From NCBI GenBank assembly GCA_029582155.1, contig CM055911.1:20709514-20773513 (forward strand): 64,000 nucleotides of DNA, read 5' to 3'. Within the stretch, counting starts at the first letter, position 1; each line of letters starts with the position of its first letter. Below are positions 11,261 through 23,900 of the stretch, one piece after another. A program made the translations under genes and the position numbers. This DNA comes from Panopea generosa. Taxonomy: Eukaryota; Mollusca; Bivalvia; Adapedonta; Hiatellidae. The notes beneath the pieces are model-generated. The model was not told the DNA's origin. It was given only the letters and a program-made list of their open reading frames with translations, and searched no databases.

Positions 11261-11480
11261 ATTGAAATGATCTTATGTGTCTATGGTACTTTTAAAATAT
11301 AGAAAATGGATGACTTCTCAGATAAGTTTGTTAAATATTTCTTCCCATTGAAAATGAGGTTTACTTTCCTTTTTAATATTCATTAATTTAATTTAAATGT
11401 TATATAAAATTGTATTTGGAGAATTGCATTTTCGCACTTGGTTGTAATAAAGATGTTTTTTTATTCATTTGTTATCATTT

Positions 11481-12899
11481 TTAGCCATCTTTTTTGTCTG
11501 CTTCGGGTATTCTGAATTACTTATATTGTATAGTTGTTTTAAACTTTTAGATGTACAAATATCTTATGTCTGGAATCATATCATATCATTTATTGTATTT
11601 ATTCCTAGTTGTAACCATGATTTGTAAAATAATGAACTGCCATTATTTCTAATGAAGTAATCATTCTGTTTGTACAGTTTTACTAGATTAACATCTTTGA
11701 AATCTAAACTACTTTTAAAAATGAAGTTTTATACTTCAATTCGCATTCATTATTTACATCTGTTTAACCCAACTTGCTTTTATTGAATTCATAAACAGTT
11801 TTATATATATCATATTTTAACACCGATTTCAATATGTTGTTTAATAGTTTTACGTCTAATTTTGTCTAGTTTTCTCTCCAGAAGAAATTCGAACATTTTA
11901 TTTTTATTAGATTTATAGTGTTTATATCAGGTGGATCAAGTATAAGTTAGTGGAACATTTACTTTGGGTAGTGCAAAAGTTTTTATCACTGTGAGTTTAC
12001 ATAAAGTTGACAATGTATGTGTTTTTCAGCCAGTTTTAAAGACAAAAAATAATTCTCTGATTGATCGAATATTTTATGTTTTGTATCTTTAAAATTAAAA
12101 AAAGTAGAATAGGTTTGTATAAAAGAGATTCCTTGGCTTTAAATATAATAAACTAAATATATTAAAGTGACATTTCGTCGCTTAAAAAATCTGAATGTAT
12201 ATAACGAGTATAAGTAAAGACACAGAACAACGGAACACTATGTCGACTGAACATATTTTACACTGTTTTTCATCAGTGGTAATAATAATTTAAAATCGTT
12301 GTTTTACGCTAATAATATCTAGTACTGCACATTGTTCATTGTATTGTAAACACTGTTGAAAGAAATAAGTTTTGAGACGCAATTATAACGACTTGCGTTA
12401 TTTCAGACCTTTTATTCATTTATTTAAAAAACGACATATCAGATATTTGCATTGCTTTCTGATCTTAATACGTATTTATCTGACACACAGCATGTTGAAA
12501 TTTTTCTATTGTTCACTAGGGGATTAATTTACAGTATGTTTAGATAGCAATTATTGATACTGTTAATGTTTACTGTATGATACCCATTGTATGATCAACT
12601 TCATTAATTTCATTTCGGTAAGATACAAAAAGGTCACCGCTGTCATGAGTCTATTAAAGAGTCTTGCATTTTATGTCAGTAAGATTCATTATAATACTTA
12701 TATTTTTATAAACTACTCTTATTTCCTAAAAACTAATTTGATGTCTTGTGACAATTTCAACATGTAATAATATTCTTGTACAATATGACATATTTAGAAT
12801 AGATTTTCATTAATATTCGTTTCATTAATATTCACTGTAAAACCAGACTAAAGGTAATGTTAAGATTGTGTTTTTTTCACTTTTTGTACCCTGCGGGAC
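11481..12899. other. AT-rich stretch, nothing recognised
   Basis: No ORF, splice-bounded exon, SINE or inverted-repeat element could be supported here. Confidence 0.6.
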
Positions 12900-12913
12900 A
12901 CAGTAATTTGGGC

Positions 12914-13297
12914 CTGCCTGCCTAACTGCCTGCCTATCTGTCCGTCCGTCCGTCCGTCCATCCGTTCTTCTGGCGAGGCAGTTGTGGGTTGCGTTGCCAG
13001 TACAGAATGGCATTGTGGTTTTGTTTTGGTACTTGTGCCATATGCGTACAGAATGGCATTGTGGGGTTAATTCCAGTTTTTACACATTTTTATTTTACTT
13101 TTTTCACCTTTTTTCATTCTTTTTCGTCGTTAGGGTTGGATGTCAATGTTTGTGACATTAGGGTTAGAAAGAAAATAGGTTTTGTTTTGTTTTATAAAAA
13201 AACCCATGTTTTTATAACATATAAAAACTGCACTCCACAACATCACTTCAAGCGGAACGTCCGTCCGTCTGTCTGTCCATCTGTCTGTCTGTCTAAT
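12914..13297 (+). repeat. Tetranucleotide tracts and short duplications
   Basis: Interrupted CTGC/CCGT repeats at 12914-12966 and CGTC/TGTC repeats at 13257-13297 flank a segment in which GTACAGAATGGCATTGTGG occurs twice (about 13001 and 13048). ORFs called across this block on either strand are low-complexity shadows. Confidence 0.8.
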
Positions 13298-13891
13298 TTT
13301 AAAACAATGTTTAAATGTCAAAACACAGGTTAAGTGTAAGGGTTGCGTCATTTGTCGTTCTAGAATTATGCACCTTTATTGTATGAACAATTGTATTTTG
13401 GGGAGTTTGTGTGCAATAACTTAAGAAAGTCTAATTTAAATATTTTGAAAAAAATCATGGTGGGGTTTGGGACATAAATTCACAGAATTTGCTTGTTATT
13501 TGTTTTTTTTTGTACAATACTCATTTATATATAAAACATTATTATTGCAAGTGTTTAATTGCTATTACTCTCTCTAACTTGATATGGAGGAAATAAAACG
13601 TGTAAATTCACTATATAACATAGATAATAAGTTTGTTTTCTTTTGATGCCTAAAAGTTCGGTCTAATAGGACACAGGATTAACGGCATAATTAAAATTAG
13701 TAAAACATGACTGTCCTACAAATAGCATATTGAAACCCTGAGAACAGTGTTTTTTAAAAAAATACTTTTAAAAACTGCCAAATGTAAGCCTTTGTATGAA
13801 TCTGAAACACTGAGTCAGGGTCTAATAGTGCCTCAGTTTCATAGTTTCGTTCAACTTGGTAGAGAAACATTAACAAAAAGTACATATTTAT

Positions 13892-14380
13892 ATGAAAGTA
13901 AGATTACATGTGACTGAACAGAAAAGAAGACCGATTGGCGATTCAAAGTATAAGCCTATGAAAATGGGAACCAAATTGTTTAATACCAAATACTTTTCAT
14001 GTTTTTATACATGGTACTTGCCAATGACCATTTTTTTGTCGACGCGAAAACGGATGAGGACGAAGTGTCTATCACAATTTAGAAATGTAGACATGTTTTA
14101 TCAAAATATTGATATGAAATGTATTGTCATATATTTCAAGAACACTGGAAATAGGAAGCAATCCATTGGAATGTATCAATACATGTCAATGCCTTTGAAC
14201 CACCCACTCTATAATCAACATAGTGAAATGTCTTTAAATTTAGAGACAGTTGGGTGTGTGGCGTCATTTGTGAAGTACAGTTGCATTCACATTATATTGA
14301 CGATAGGTACGTATCTAACTATTTCAGATGTTGTCCTACTTTATCATCCAATGAAATCGCTAAGATTTCATTTTAAATAG
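13892..14380 (+). CDS. Unrecognised 162-codon ORF, possibly an exon or relic
   Basis: ATG 13892 to TAG 14380, 162 aa, with no other long ORF around it. In DNA this AT-rich an open run of this length is unlikely by chance. It is basic near the start (EQKRRPIGDSKYKPMKMG). Its last third is hydrophobic (SCIHIILTIGTYLTISDVVL). It ends VVLLYHPMKSLRFHFK. No motif or family was recognised. The last ~33 bp are tandemly duplicated just downstream (14403). No clear donor or poly(A) signal fixes it as a gene. It could be part of a decayed element. Confidence 0.25.
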   Translation: MKVRLHVTEQKRRPIGDSKYKPMKMGTKLFNTKYFSCFYTWYLPMTIFLSTRKRMRTKCLSQFRNVDMFYQNIDMKCIVIYFKNTGNRKQSIGMYQYMSMPLNHPLYNQHSEMSLNLETVGCVASFVKYSCIHIILTIGTYLTISDVVLLYHPMKSLRFHFK

Positions 14381-14390
14381 AATGTCATGA

Positions 14391-14597
14391 CCGTTAGTAA
14401 ATATTGTCCTACTTCCTCAGCCAATGAAATCGCTTCAGGAACGAGAAAGTAAATCAACAGCTAAGCGAGTTAGAAGATACATGAGCAAATTACATAAAAC
14501 TTTTAACCCATACATAAAACGATATGGACAGCATAAGAGTAAAAATAACTCATACAGTACCGACAGTGTCGATAAAAAGTTGATTATCTCTCTTTGA
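14391..14597 (+). CDS. Open tail downstream of the 162-codon ORF, possible terminal exon
   Basis: From about 14398 a second reading frame starts with IVLLPQPMKSLQERE, which mirrors VVLLYHPMKSLRF of the preceding ORF. It runs through a basic stretch (STAKRVRRYMSKLHKTF) and a Ser/Asp-rich end to TGA 14595-14597. It has no start codon at its head, so it would have to be a spliced 3' exon or the continuation of a frameshifted gene. The acceptor (CCGTTAG) is poor. The function is unknown. Confidence 0.22.
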   Translation, partial: PLVNIVLLPQPMKSLQERESKSTAKRVRRYMSKLHKTFNPYIKRYGQHKSKNNSYSTDSVDKKLIISL

Positions 14598-15690
14598 TAT
14601 TATAAATGTACTTTACTATGTGAACACGCACGCTATGTGCGCATTTAAGGACACTGGACAATAAACATGTTCCTGATTGTGTAAATGACTGTATTAATAA
14701 TGTTATAATGTAGAGAACCAGAACCTTGATACTAATGTACAACCAATCTTTAGTTTACTCTTGATACCATAGTTCTGTGCAAAATGACACACAAAACAAT
14801 GCAATTAACTACCTGTATATTCATGTAGAGTTTATATAATTCGTAAGGTTTAACATACTAGTTTAATATATGAGACGTATAAATCATAGCATGTGTGTGT
14901 TTTTATCTTAACAATTGTTTTTCGTACAATTACCATTTATTTAAACACGATACATTACATTGTATTCTAATTATGTATATAATATTATATGCATATGGAT
15001 CTAGATATATATGTTAAAGTATTTATGTCATTTAAGAATGTTCTGATTTCGTGTAAGCGTATATGCCGTTATATGGTTGTGAGGTATTTGATTTTCACTT
15101 CATATTAGAAAGTGTCACGAGCTCCAAAACTATAGAAACAAATATGACGTTACGCTATCGGATTAAAATCAATAAAACTTAAACGATACATCGGTAGTAT
15201 CTTACTGACATGCAATTAAGTCACTTAGTCGTAGGTATGTTGCGATAATGCGATTCCAACACTCTGTAAACTGTGTTTGGAAAATACAAAAATAAAACAA
15301 TCATCAAGTTAATCTTATCTAAATTGCACCGTATTTGAATCAGTGTTGATATTAGTTTTCGTTCTATTGAATCACAGAGTATGTGTTGTACTTTTCGGTA
15401 AAAAGATTGCTTAATCCGGCGCTAGGGTGCTTGAAGAGTGTTGTACTATCCATTGCATCTCATGAACAGTGCCCTTCCACAAAGATAAAACTGAGTCTGC
15501 GGTTTCCAATTCTTGGACAGGTTCTCTGCTTCCACTGGATTCATTAATCCGATATTTTCACGTGAACGATTCTAATTACGTCATATATGTATAGTACATT
15601 GCTACAAAGCTAGTATCATAAAGTACAAATACTGTCTTAAAAGATGATGTTGTATCGAATTTGTTGTTGTGTGTTGTTAAGCATCGTTTT
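14598..15690. other. Intergenic stretch with a GC-richer patch
   Basis: This is mostly AT-rich sequence without features. A patch at about 15405-15545 is markedly GC-richer and open in two minus-strand frames, one reading SSGSREPVQELETADSVLSL. It has no clear splice signals. It is probably a fragment of a dispersed repeat or an old coding relic. Confidence 0.35.
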
Positions 15691-15694
15691 CAAA

Positions 15695-15972
15695 AAATAT
15701 TCCGTTCACATCGCGACGGTACTGGAGACAGTATTCTAAGCGCTGCAACACTGGAGTATCATGCCGTAGGCACATTACTTGCTACACAACCTAGTTACGT
15801 TGTACTGACACCTGGATGACCAGGCCTAGAACTATCCTCTAAATGATGTGCGCCAGGTAAGGAAGCTTCTAGTACCATTTTCAAGTCTTCGGTATGACCC
15901 GACCGGGAATCGAACCCACGACCTTCCGCTAGCGAGAAGGACGATCCATCACTGGAGCACGCAGCGGACTTG
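15695..15972 (-). mobile_element. tRNA-derived SINE
   Basis: The reverse complement starts near 15968 with a tRNA-like head. Its B box is GTGGGTTCGATTCCCGG (15903-15919), preceded by TCGCTAGCGGAAGGTC. A GC-richer body follows (CTGGATGACCAGGCCTAG region). The head does not fold as a complete functional tRNA. It is a non-coding retrotransposon copy. Confidence 0.65.
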
Positions 15973-16789
15973 TATCGGTTTTAGAATTTTATTATTACTG
16001 AACAATTATTTAAATGAGAATTAAATGTCGTTTTACATTAAACAACATTTTAAAATAATTGTGCAAAAAGCACTCTGATGAACTTTTACCTGCAGCGCTT
16101 CCGAAAATGTGTCTTACAAATTAAATCTTTGCTTCAGTTACTGCATCAGATAATCATAAAAATAGAAAGAAACGATATATAAAAAAAACAACACGAACAG
16201 TGTCAATTATCGAAACAAAATACCGCTGTGTGTAAGATAGTTACAATAAAGATTACCATCTGCGCGCTCTATTGAATGCCCCAAATCTCGTCGGTTCGTT
16301 TATCCAAATGTGTTCAAACACATTTAAACCCTGGGTGTGTACGCAAATACAAATTAAAGTAATAAATAATGTTAACATGTGTACTGCGTTGTATTCAACA
16401 CCGTCCAACAGCAAACACGTGTTACTTCTAGCCTGGCTCGCTAAAATAACCGCGTGCTGCGTGCGAATTTGAGCTCGAAGATAACCCAAATATCAGGAAA
16501 CTGTTAACAAACGTTTAACCGAACAGAACTTACCCCATATTTAGTTAGGTTAGCTTTATGTAATATGCCAGTACATATATAATGACTTGTTAACACAGGA
16601 TCAGATGTGTTTTGTGTTTGTTTTCTCCAAGGCTCTTGAGTTGAATCATTGAGACATTTATTTTTATCTGAACATATTTTATTGCTAAATATTGGTTTCT
16701 ACAATGAAGGCATCGGTCTGGATATTCATCAGATTGTATCTCACAATCGATTTAAATAATAATTCATAACAATTCGTAGTTTAGTAAAC
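15973..16789. other. Intergenic stretch, no supported gene
   Basis: A GC-richer patch at 16255-16490 is open on both strands for 66-78 codons, but neither frame has recognisable content or splice support. The rest is AT-rich. Confidence 0.4.
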
Positions 16790-17290
16790 GATCCCAGCTC
16801 TCCCGATTGGGTCCGTAAAGTAGCAATTGTTATGAGCACGCTGATTGGTCAGTTGCTTTCGGGAAAGTTTGAATGGCGTCATAGTTTAGTAAGCGTATGA
16901 TTGCTATGCATTTGTGAGATAGGCAGAATTTCATACTTTTTTCATCGGGAGTTAATAACCTGATTTGGAAGAAATCAAGTTCTTGGATAGACTACACACA
17001 ATTCGGGAATTATAACATTGATAAAATAAGTCACATAACCCTGACATCTACCGACCCAATACAATTAATTGTGAAAAACTGGACATAAATTTACAAACCA
17101 GACCACGAGCGCGCCTAGCTGCAATGCAAACTATAGACACAATGTCAAGGTATCTCCCACCACAATATAATTGGTGTCAACCATAACTTATATATTACGG
17201 TTTCGCATGCAACACATCTGGACTGGAGAGACAACTTACTACATGAACAAATAGTTTTATATGAGTAGGATCAAGTAAAGGTTTCATGAC
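16790..17290 (+). repeat. Dispersed repeat, family with copies at 18545 and 42390
   Basis: Bases 16840-17000 match 18600-18770 (shared TCAGTT, GGGAAAGTTTRAATG, TTTAGTAAG and GGATAGACTAC blocks in the same order). Bases 17075-17265 match 42395-42585 (GGACATAAAT, AGCTGCAATG, GACACAATGTCAAGG and GCAACACATCTGGACTGG blocks). Together they outline one longer repeat of which the other two sites keep different halves. No ORF was recognised. Confidence 0.6.
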
Positions 17291-18544
17291 TTCTCACATG
17301 CTATATAAAGAACAAGCATAAAAACGTGTTGGATCATGAAGTTCATATGAAGCAAATAATTGACGGATCATCATTAAAGTTATTTATTAACCTACAGTAA
17401 CAATCCTGAAATAATAAATCCATTTTCCCGACACTACACTTCCGGATAAACACGTGTATTATTACCATTACTTTCAGCTATGATGCAGTCGTAATGTATT
17501 ATATGATGATATGATAAAATCTTGCACTGAGGTTGCAACTGTAAACGCTGTTCTCGTGATCAACGCAAATTCTTACCCGAAACACAAGTTCCAGGAGTCA
17601 TATAAAAACATAAATAAAAGCAAAACACATTAAATGTAATTTTGTAGATTTGAGGAAAATGGCTACAAGTTTTACATTTATTTTGTTATAATGAGTACAT
17701 TCATTTTTAAAATAACAGTTTGTAATGTTCATCATTATTTCTATACAGTTAGAGAGGTAACCCAAAATGTCAGATATCCAAACCTAAATTTCGTTGATAA
17801 CAGGTTAATCATTTTTTGTATACGTGTGATGGTATTTCTTGAATCGAGTCGCTATCATCAGAAGGAAAATAAATTATTTTCAGTTTATGACATATCATGT
17901 TTGACGTTCATTTGAAAGTTTGACATTCCATGGCATGATTTCGAAATCAGCATGTTAATAATACCGATATTTTTTTGCAAAATGAAGTTGTTTTCGTGTT
18001 TTTTGACGAATATGCAGCACTAAAGATAAGTTCCCTTGAGCAATATAGCAAGCTTTTCTCCAAAAATATCAATTTGTTGCTTTCCATATTCAAGTGCGAT
18101 AATTTGTATACATTCGGTTATAAGGTGAGTAATGCTTACCGTTCAGTTGTTTGATATTCGACATTCGAAGTTTAATATATATATATATTAAATTTGGACA
18201 TAATGTGACATCAGCAATTTCTTTATTATGGATATCTAAAATATTCAATCAAATCACAAGTGTTTATCTTAATTCTAATTCGTTTATTTAAAGGAAATAT
18301 AACATGTTATAGACAATTTACATAACAGAGTATTTACAGATGAATGTATAAAGTGTTTTACTAGCAAGTATAAACTATCTGTAGCTAAACTATTCTAACT
18401 ATAGCCCGACCCAGTGTCAATAACGGAAGAAGAACTGACAAGGTGGTTACAATGGGCTCTAAGTTATATTACTCGTAGTATTCCTAAAGCATTACATCAG
18501 CAAAACAAATTAAACATGTTCACTGATAATAGAGAATACTACTC

Positions 18545-18775
18545 CACGTAATAGGTCGACTGGATCCGTTAAATAGCTATGCTGTAAAAGCCAATTAGAA
18601 CACGTTGGTTTCGTCAGTTCCTTCAGGGAAAGTTTAAATGTCGTCACAATTTAGTAAGTGTCCAATTCCTATGAATTGTACGACAGGCGTATAATTCCCT
18701 GCTTCTCTCATTGGGGGTTAATAGACAAGACTCGGAAGATGTCAGAATCTGGGATAGACTACAGGAATAGATTTT
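18545..18775 (+). repeat. Dispersed repeat, partial copy (left half)
   Basis: It is homologous to 16790-17000, ending in GGGATAGACTAC. Sequence between 17291 and 18544 is AT-rich with no supported feature. The 74-codon ORF at 17691 has no splice or family support. Confidence 0.5.
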
Positions 18776-19469
18776 TGATATTTTGAAGGCTGAGTTTTTA
18801 AAAGTTATGTAAGCATAACACTCAATTAGTGAAATTGGTGTATGTTTAATATATTTGCAAATCAAAAGTTTTTATGTCGATGACTTTGGGTTTTTAAGTA
18901 GAATGATATTTTGCTATGATTAACAGTAACCTGTTACCTTGACTGCATTAAATCTCAAAATACCAATATTTGAAGATTTATCTTAACGTGGCGTTAAGGG
19001 AACAGTGCTAAGAACAACATTGGCCTAGGATGTGTACACATTCTACTGAACTAAACTTCATTTAAAAAATGGTTCCCCTATTTTGACACCATGGAAGTTC
19101 GTAAGAACAAAGATGAACAAAACATAAGCGTACAACATGCATGCATTATCTTTTGATACAGTTCATATAAATAAAATTACAGTTGACAGCTAGTGTGCTG
19201 TTTTCCTATGTGATGTATGTCCATAGATAACAAACATGGATAGATAACATACAATATACAATGTACAACCGTTCACCAAAGTAAAAAATAATAATATACT
19301 TTATATGCATATATTAACAAAGAAAAAACCTATTACTTTATGAAAACAAATATGTTCAATGACAGTAGTACTAATATTTTCCTGTCTGTAAATCTTTGTG
19401 AAACTATTATGTTGTTGATCGTTCATGTTTCAATTCTGACTTGGCATGAGCAACTGGAAAGCGAAACTG

Positions 19470-19680
19470 ATGTTGAAGGTCGAATCACCCATGTTGAAAA
19501 GTCGAGACTAAGAAGATAAAAAGTCGAAACTTCGAGGTTCAAAAATCGAAACAACGATTTTGAAAACTAGAAACTACGATAGTATAAACTCGAACAACGA
19601 TGGTTAAAAGTCGAATATACGAAGGTAAAATGCCGTAAAAACGATGGTAAAAGTTGATCTACGATTGTGAAATGTCAAAA
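19470..19680 (+). repeat. Degenerate minisatellite, ~25-30 bp units
   Basis: Irregular repeats of the form AAAAGTCGAAACTACGATGGT occur about eight times, with drift in the spacer. There is no coding potential. The flanking 18776-19469 and 19681-20916 are AT-rich and empty of supported features. Confidence 0.6.
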
Positions 19681-20916
19681 TTGTTTTTAAATTTCAAAAT
19701 CGCTGTTTTTCTTATTAGATGTTTCACTATTGTAGTAAAGTTAGTTTGCCATTTCGCCTTAATTTAATAAATATGAAAAGATGACCAACGGAACACCATA
19801 GTATCACCATAACTTGCATTTCCAAAACGATCAACATTGGTGAGCCTCAACTGGAAAACGTACATATTTGAAAAATAAACAAGAAACGGACACTGATTTA
19901 CTGGTTAAATGTGCCGCGACCCATGAGCCTCGCACACAATCCATGCGATTTGGCTAATAAATTAAATGACTGACATTAACATGACTGAAACACATTCCTG
20001 TCTTAGCTATCGTTTACATGTAAACAGTTTTCGCTATGGTTTTGCATGAAATAAAAACGTGCTACAAGCAATTGTTACTATTCCAGTTACAAGAATAAGT
20101 TTGATTTAAATAGTATTACAAATGAAATACTCTTGTCGAGTAGTAAAAACATTGTTTATAAATATACATTTGAATATTGAATTTTGAATAATTTTTATCA
20201 AAAATCTGCTATTTATTGTATTGGTTCTTAAATGTCGAGAAAAATTGATGTGTTAAATAAGTGAGATAGTTGGCATAAAGTGAAGAAAAAAATCAAGATA
20301 TAAGTTTTGTCAATGATGACATATCTAGATTTGAAACTATATCCAGTCTTGTGTTGACAAAGGTGTTAAGTACACAGAAGTAAATGTATTTATTGATAAT
20401 ATCTACAATATATTGTAATATTTCACAAAATGTTTTTTTAATATTTAATTACTAAATCCAGCAGGTTCCCTTTATAAAATACAGAATTTTACAAATTGCA
20501 TGTGTTTCTTTTAAAGTGTAATACGATTTGCATGGTAGAAAAATAACAGTTCGATGAAAGAACAAAGCCATTACACACATATGTGTTTTACTTTAACTAT
20601 GTAATGTATTATATTATTTTCAAAGATTTGCTAAGTTTATTAAATTGTTGTTTCCGTATTTGAAAAAAAAAATTATTCTCTTATATTTTCAAAAAAACTG
20701 AAAAAAAAAACACACAGTAAACTGGATTATATTTGGTGTCATAACGTTGGTTTAAAATGTTTAGCTATTTAAAAGAATACATCAAATTATCTAGAAACGT
20801 GTCACAGTAAATGCATATTTCTTCTTCAGTTTCACAAACTTTTTGAAGGTAACGCTAATTTTATATAAACAGAGTATGTGTTCTATGCTAAAGTAAAGCT
20901 TCTGTAAATATCATCA

Positions 20917-20922
20917 TTTATT
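20917..20922 (-). terminator. Poly(A) signal of the minus-strand gene
   Basis: AATAAA in the minus orientation lies about 60 bp beyond the stop codon of the five-exon gene. A second hexamer overlaps the stop itself (20978-20983). Confidence 0.45.
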
Positions 20923-20981
20923 ACACATGCGTTATATAGTTTTAATAATTTAAATACTATTTAAATAAACAATGTTGTTTA

Positions 20982-23900
20982 TTAGTGTATCATAGTTTTT
21001 GATCTGCCCCATTTCATTTTAAGCCAGTTCTGAGGGGCCATGCACGTCACATTAAATTCCCTAGAATAAGGGCCCTGGATATGACTTCTTCCCTGAAAAA
21101 TAAATAACGACATTATAAGTAAAATCTACATATTAAATATAATTTTGATTACATATATAAAGATTAATTACCATTATATCGTAAGCAAAGCACTTATGGA
21201 CTAATCTACAAACCATTTTATCTGCTACCTGTCTATCTCCTTGATTCGTGTAATTGCATACCGACGTCATTAATGCCGTCATGTATATATATGGTACAGC
21301 CATTATAACTTAATAACATTCCAGAGACATTAATCAACGTCTGATGATTATAAACAGTACCATTGAAGCAAACATGTTAATTGCTCAAATGTTCGTTTCT
21401 CGACTACAAGCACAGCCTTGGTGACATACATTCTAAAAAAACGTTTTGGGGTTGATAACATACCTGTATTAAAGCTAATAACGGAGTGGTAGTGCAATGG
21501 GTAAGGTAACGTGTTACGTGTTCAATTCATGAAAAGGACTCAAGAAAGATCCATATAATTTTTGAGATTTTTTCGCAATCGAGAATATACATGAATAAAC
21601 GTGTATATGATAGTTCAGTCAAAATCTGTCAACTTTGAACAGCATTGATAATGAAAATGTAATACCGTTTTATCAAATGTGTGGTATCGATTATGTCCTA
21701 ATATCCAATGTATACTCTTCACTGATTTTGCCGGCGAATCACTGCGTGATATCGGCGTCGGTGTCGGCTCCAGTCTGGTCGACCGTGTCGACATGTCATC
21801 GTCGTGAACACGTGACTGATTACTGGAAAGAAAATTGCTTATTTTCTATAAATATATTGATTTGAATCATGTTACTGTTTTATTTTCCGTTATTGTGTAC
21901 AAATACACAATATTTTTTTTTATAGAAATTTAAAACAGTAAACTAGAATAACAATTAATGAACTAATGCTTTAAATTAAGATTGAGTGTGTGCTAATTTA
22001 TTTCATGTTTAGATACATTGAATTATGTGTTACTATAAAACATTATACAGATAGATAACTTCCGTTCAAAACTGTCATCATAACATTTAGTCTACGAGTA
22101 CTGAATGAATCATCGTTATGTTATATGTTTTGAATATACGTACACTATTATTCACAATGACTTTTGCAATTGAGGTACTACACGAAACGTGACACTTCGT
22201 AATACACATAACCGAATAGGGCTGACCATGAGCTTTACTCCGGGCGTTCAATTCAGCTCATTTGTTGTTATGGTAAGCAGAATTTTTCAACGGACATTTG
22301 CTTTGGTCGTAAACTACAGTTTTAGCGTTTTTAGAAATAGTTGCTTTAATTAACCACGAAATGACTGTTTTTTTTATTTTAAGTATATACAGGAAAGCCA
22401 AAGTTGGCTTCCCCACCCCTGAATTATAATTATAACATCCAGTTTACGTTTATTTTAAAAGTATTATCTTTTACTAGCACAGAAACAAAATATTAACGTA
22501 AATGCAATATACACATATACACGTATTTAACTCAATAATTATCAATATGTATTCAATATCTTTTATGAACACTATTATACATGTATTTATATTAATTTTA
22601 TTGGAAATTTTTGTGTATGTTCTTATTGTATATTTGTATGATGGGCAGTGGGCCTGTATGTACGTGAATATTTACATTTTCGAGAAATGTTTATTCAAAA
22701 CTCGATAAATTTTCAACTGAAATGAATAAGTATAATCTTCAAAGACTATCCAAAGTACTGCTGTCAAACTAAACCCTACAAAGCTACTTACTTTTTATAC
22801 ATAAGAACATCATCCATCTCCCGTCCCATTGACCATGGTAACGATTTCACGGTCGGTGTTATTGCAGCGTTTTTAAACCTTGGAGTACCTGCGGTCCGTG
22901 GGCACGGCTGAAGGAACTGTCTTGGAGGGGGAATGAGGACACGAACCTGCGGACCCAACTCTGGAATTCTTAAATGAATGAATAAAATAAATTAAATGTT
23001 GATTTCAGTATATGTAGAACAGTACACAATTAACTGGTGCGTAATTTTGTTATTGTAAGTTATTAGTATGTTATCTGTTTCATTTAACGTTTGCAGTATG
23101 TTCTATATACATTTGGAGACTAATTAGTCTTGATCATATTTAACGTTTTATTTACTATAAGCAAACGTCGGAGGTAATCAAGATTAGTTAATCTGTATCA
23201 TGAGACGCACATGCTTTAAAACATCTAAAAGAAACAGATGGGTTGTTTACAGGCAGAATGTTCCCAATATAACTGGATCTCACATCGTATGACATATGGT
23301 ATGCGTATTTACCCCCTTTCCGACGATTTGGCAGGTCCATTTATTCTTACGATTAATGTCGATTTAATTACTGCTATATCTAACGGCTTATTATATTGCT
23401 ATGCAAATAAAGTTTATAAATATGATTCAATGTATTTCAATCATTTAAGCGTATATTTGTATACGTGTTTTATTCCCGTGAATATGTTACACGGTATAAT
23501 ATACGAATAGATATGCCTGTATAGGACATATCTATTATATTTATAATAAATATCATTGCATAATAGGGGAGAATATTAGAGACGGGAATCCAGGTTAGTT
23601 AATAACATATCTTAACACATATTTTGTCAGATTGGTAAACCAAATTTATTTCAGAATTCATGACCAGTTATACAAAATGCGAAAAGCATTTTTTGCAATT
23701 ACCAAACGTATTTAGATATTTAGATACGAGTCATTACAATTATTGCTATAAGGACCGCGATTACGACACACTAATCGCTCAAGTACACAAATCGCTACAA
23801 ATTACAGCCAGTAGAAACAGATGGCTGACAAAGCTCGACAGTTATCTACACAAAAGACCGCATAGTTTGAAATCGTTACTTTATAGATTGTCATCTACGG

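Larger units (their letters stand above)
7132..11480 (+). repeat. Right copy of the tandem segmental duplication
   Basis: This is the partner of 1-2860. It holds the 3' half of the intact GPCR and its 3' flank. It is longer than the left copy because of the MITE at 8838-9069 and an insertion of about 1.5 kb at about 9760-11260. The regained homology at about 11310 (TTTGTTAAATATTTCTTCCC against 2708) marks the far side of that insertion. Confidence 0.75.

Noticed and set aside
16253-16489. Overlapping ORFs on both strands of a GC-richer patch
   Set aside because: Neither frame has splice borders, a motif or a neighbour that supports it.
21047-21092. Alternative short last exon read in phase 2 directly after exon 3
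   Set aside because: It would end after 14 codons. Including the exon at 21723-21822 gives phase 0 and an open frame of 36 codons with protein-like composition.
21635-21865. 76-codon plus-strand ORF in a GC-rich patch
   Set aside because: The patch is better explained by exon 4 of the minus-strand gene, with a strong acceptor and phase agreement.
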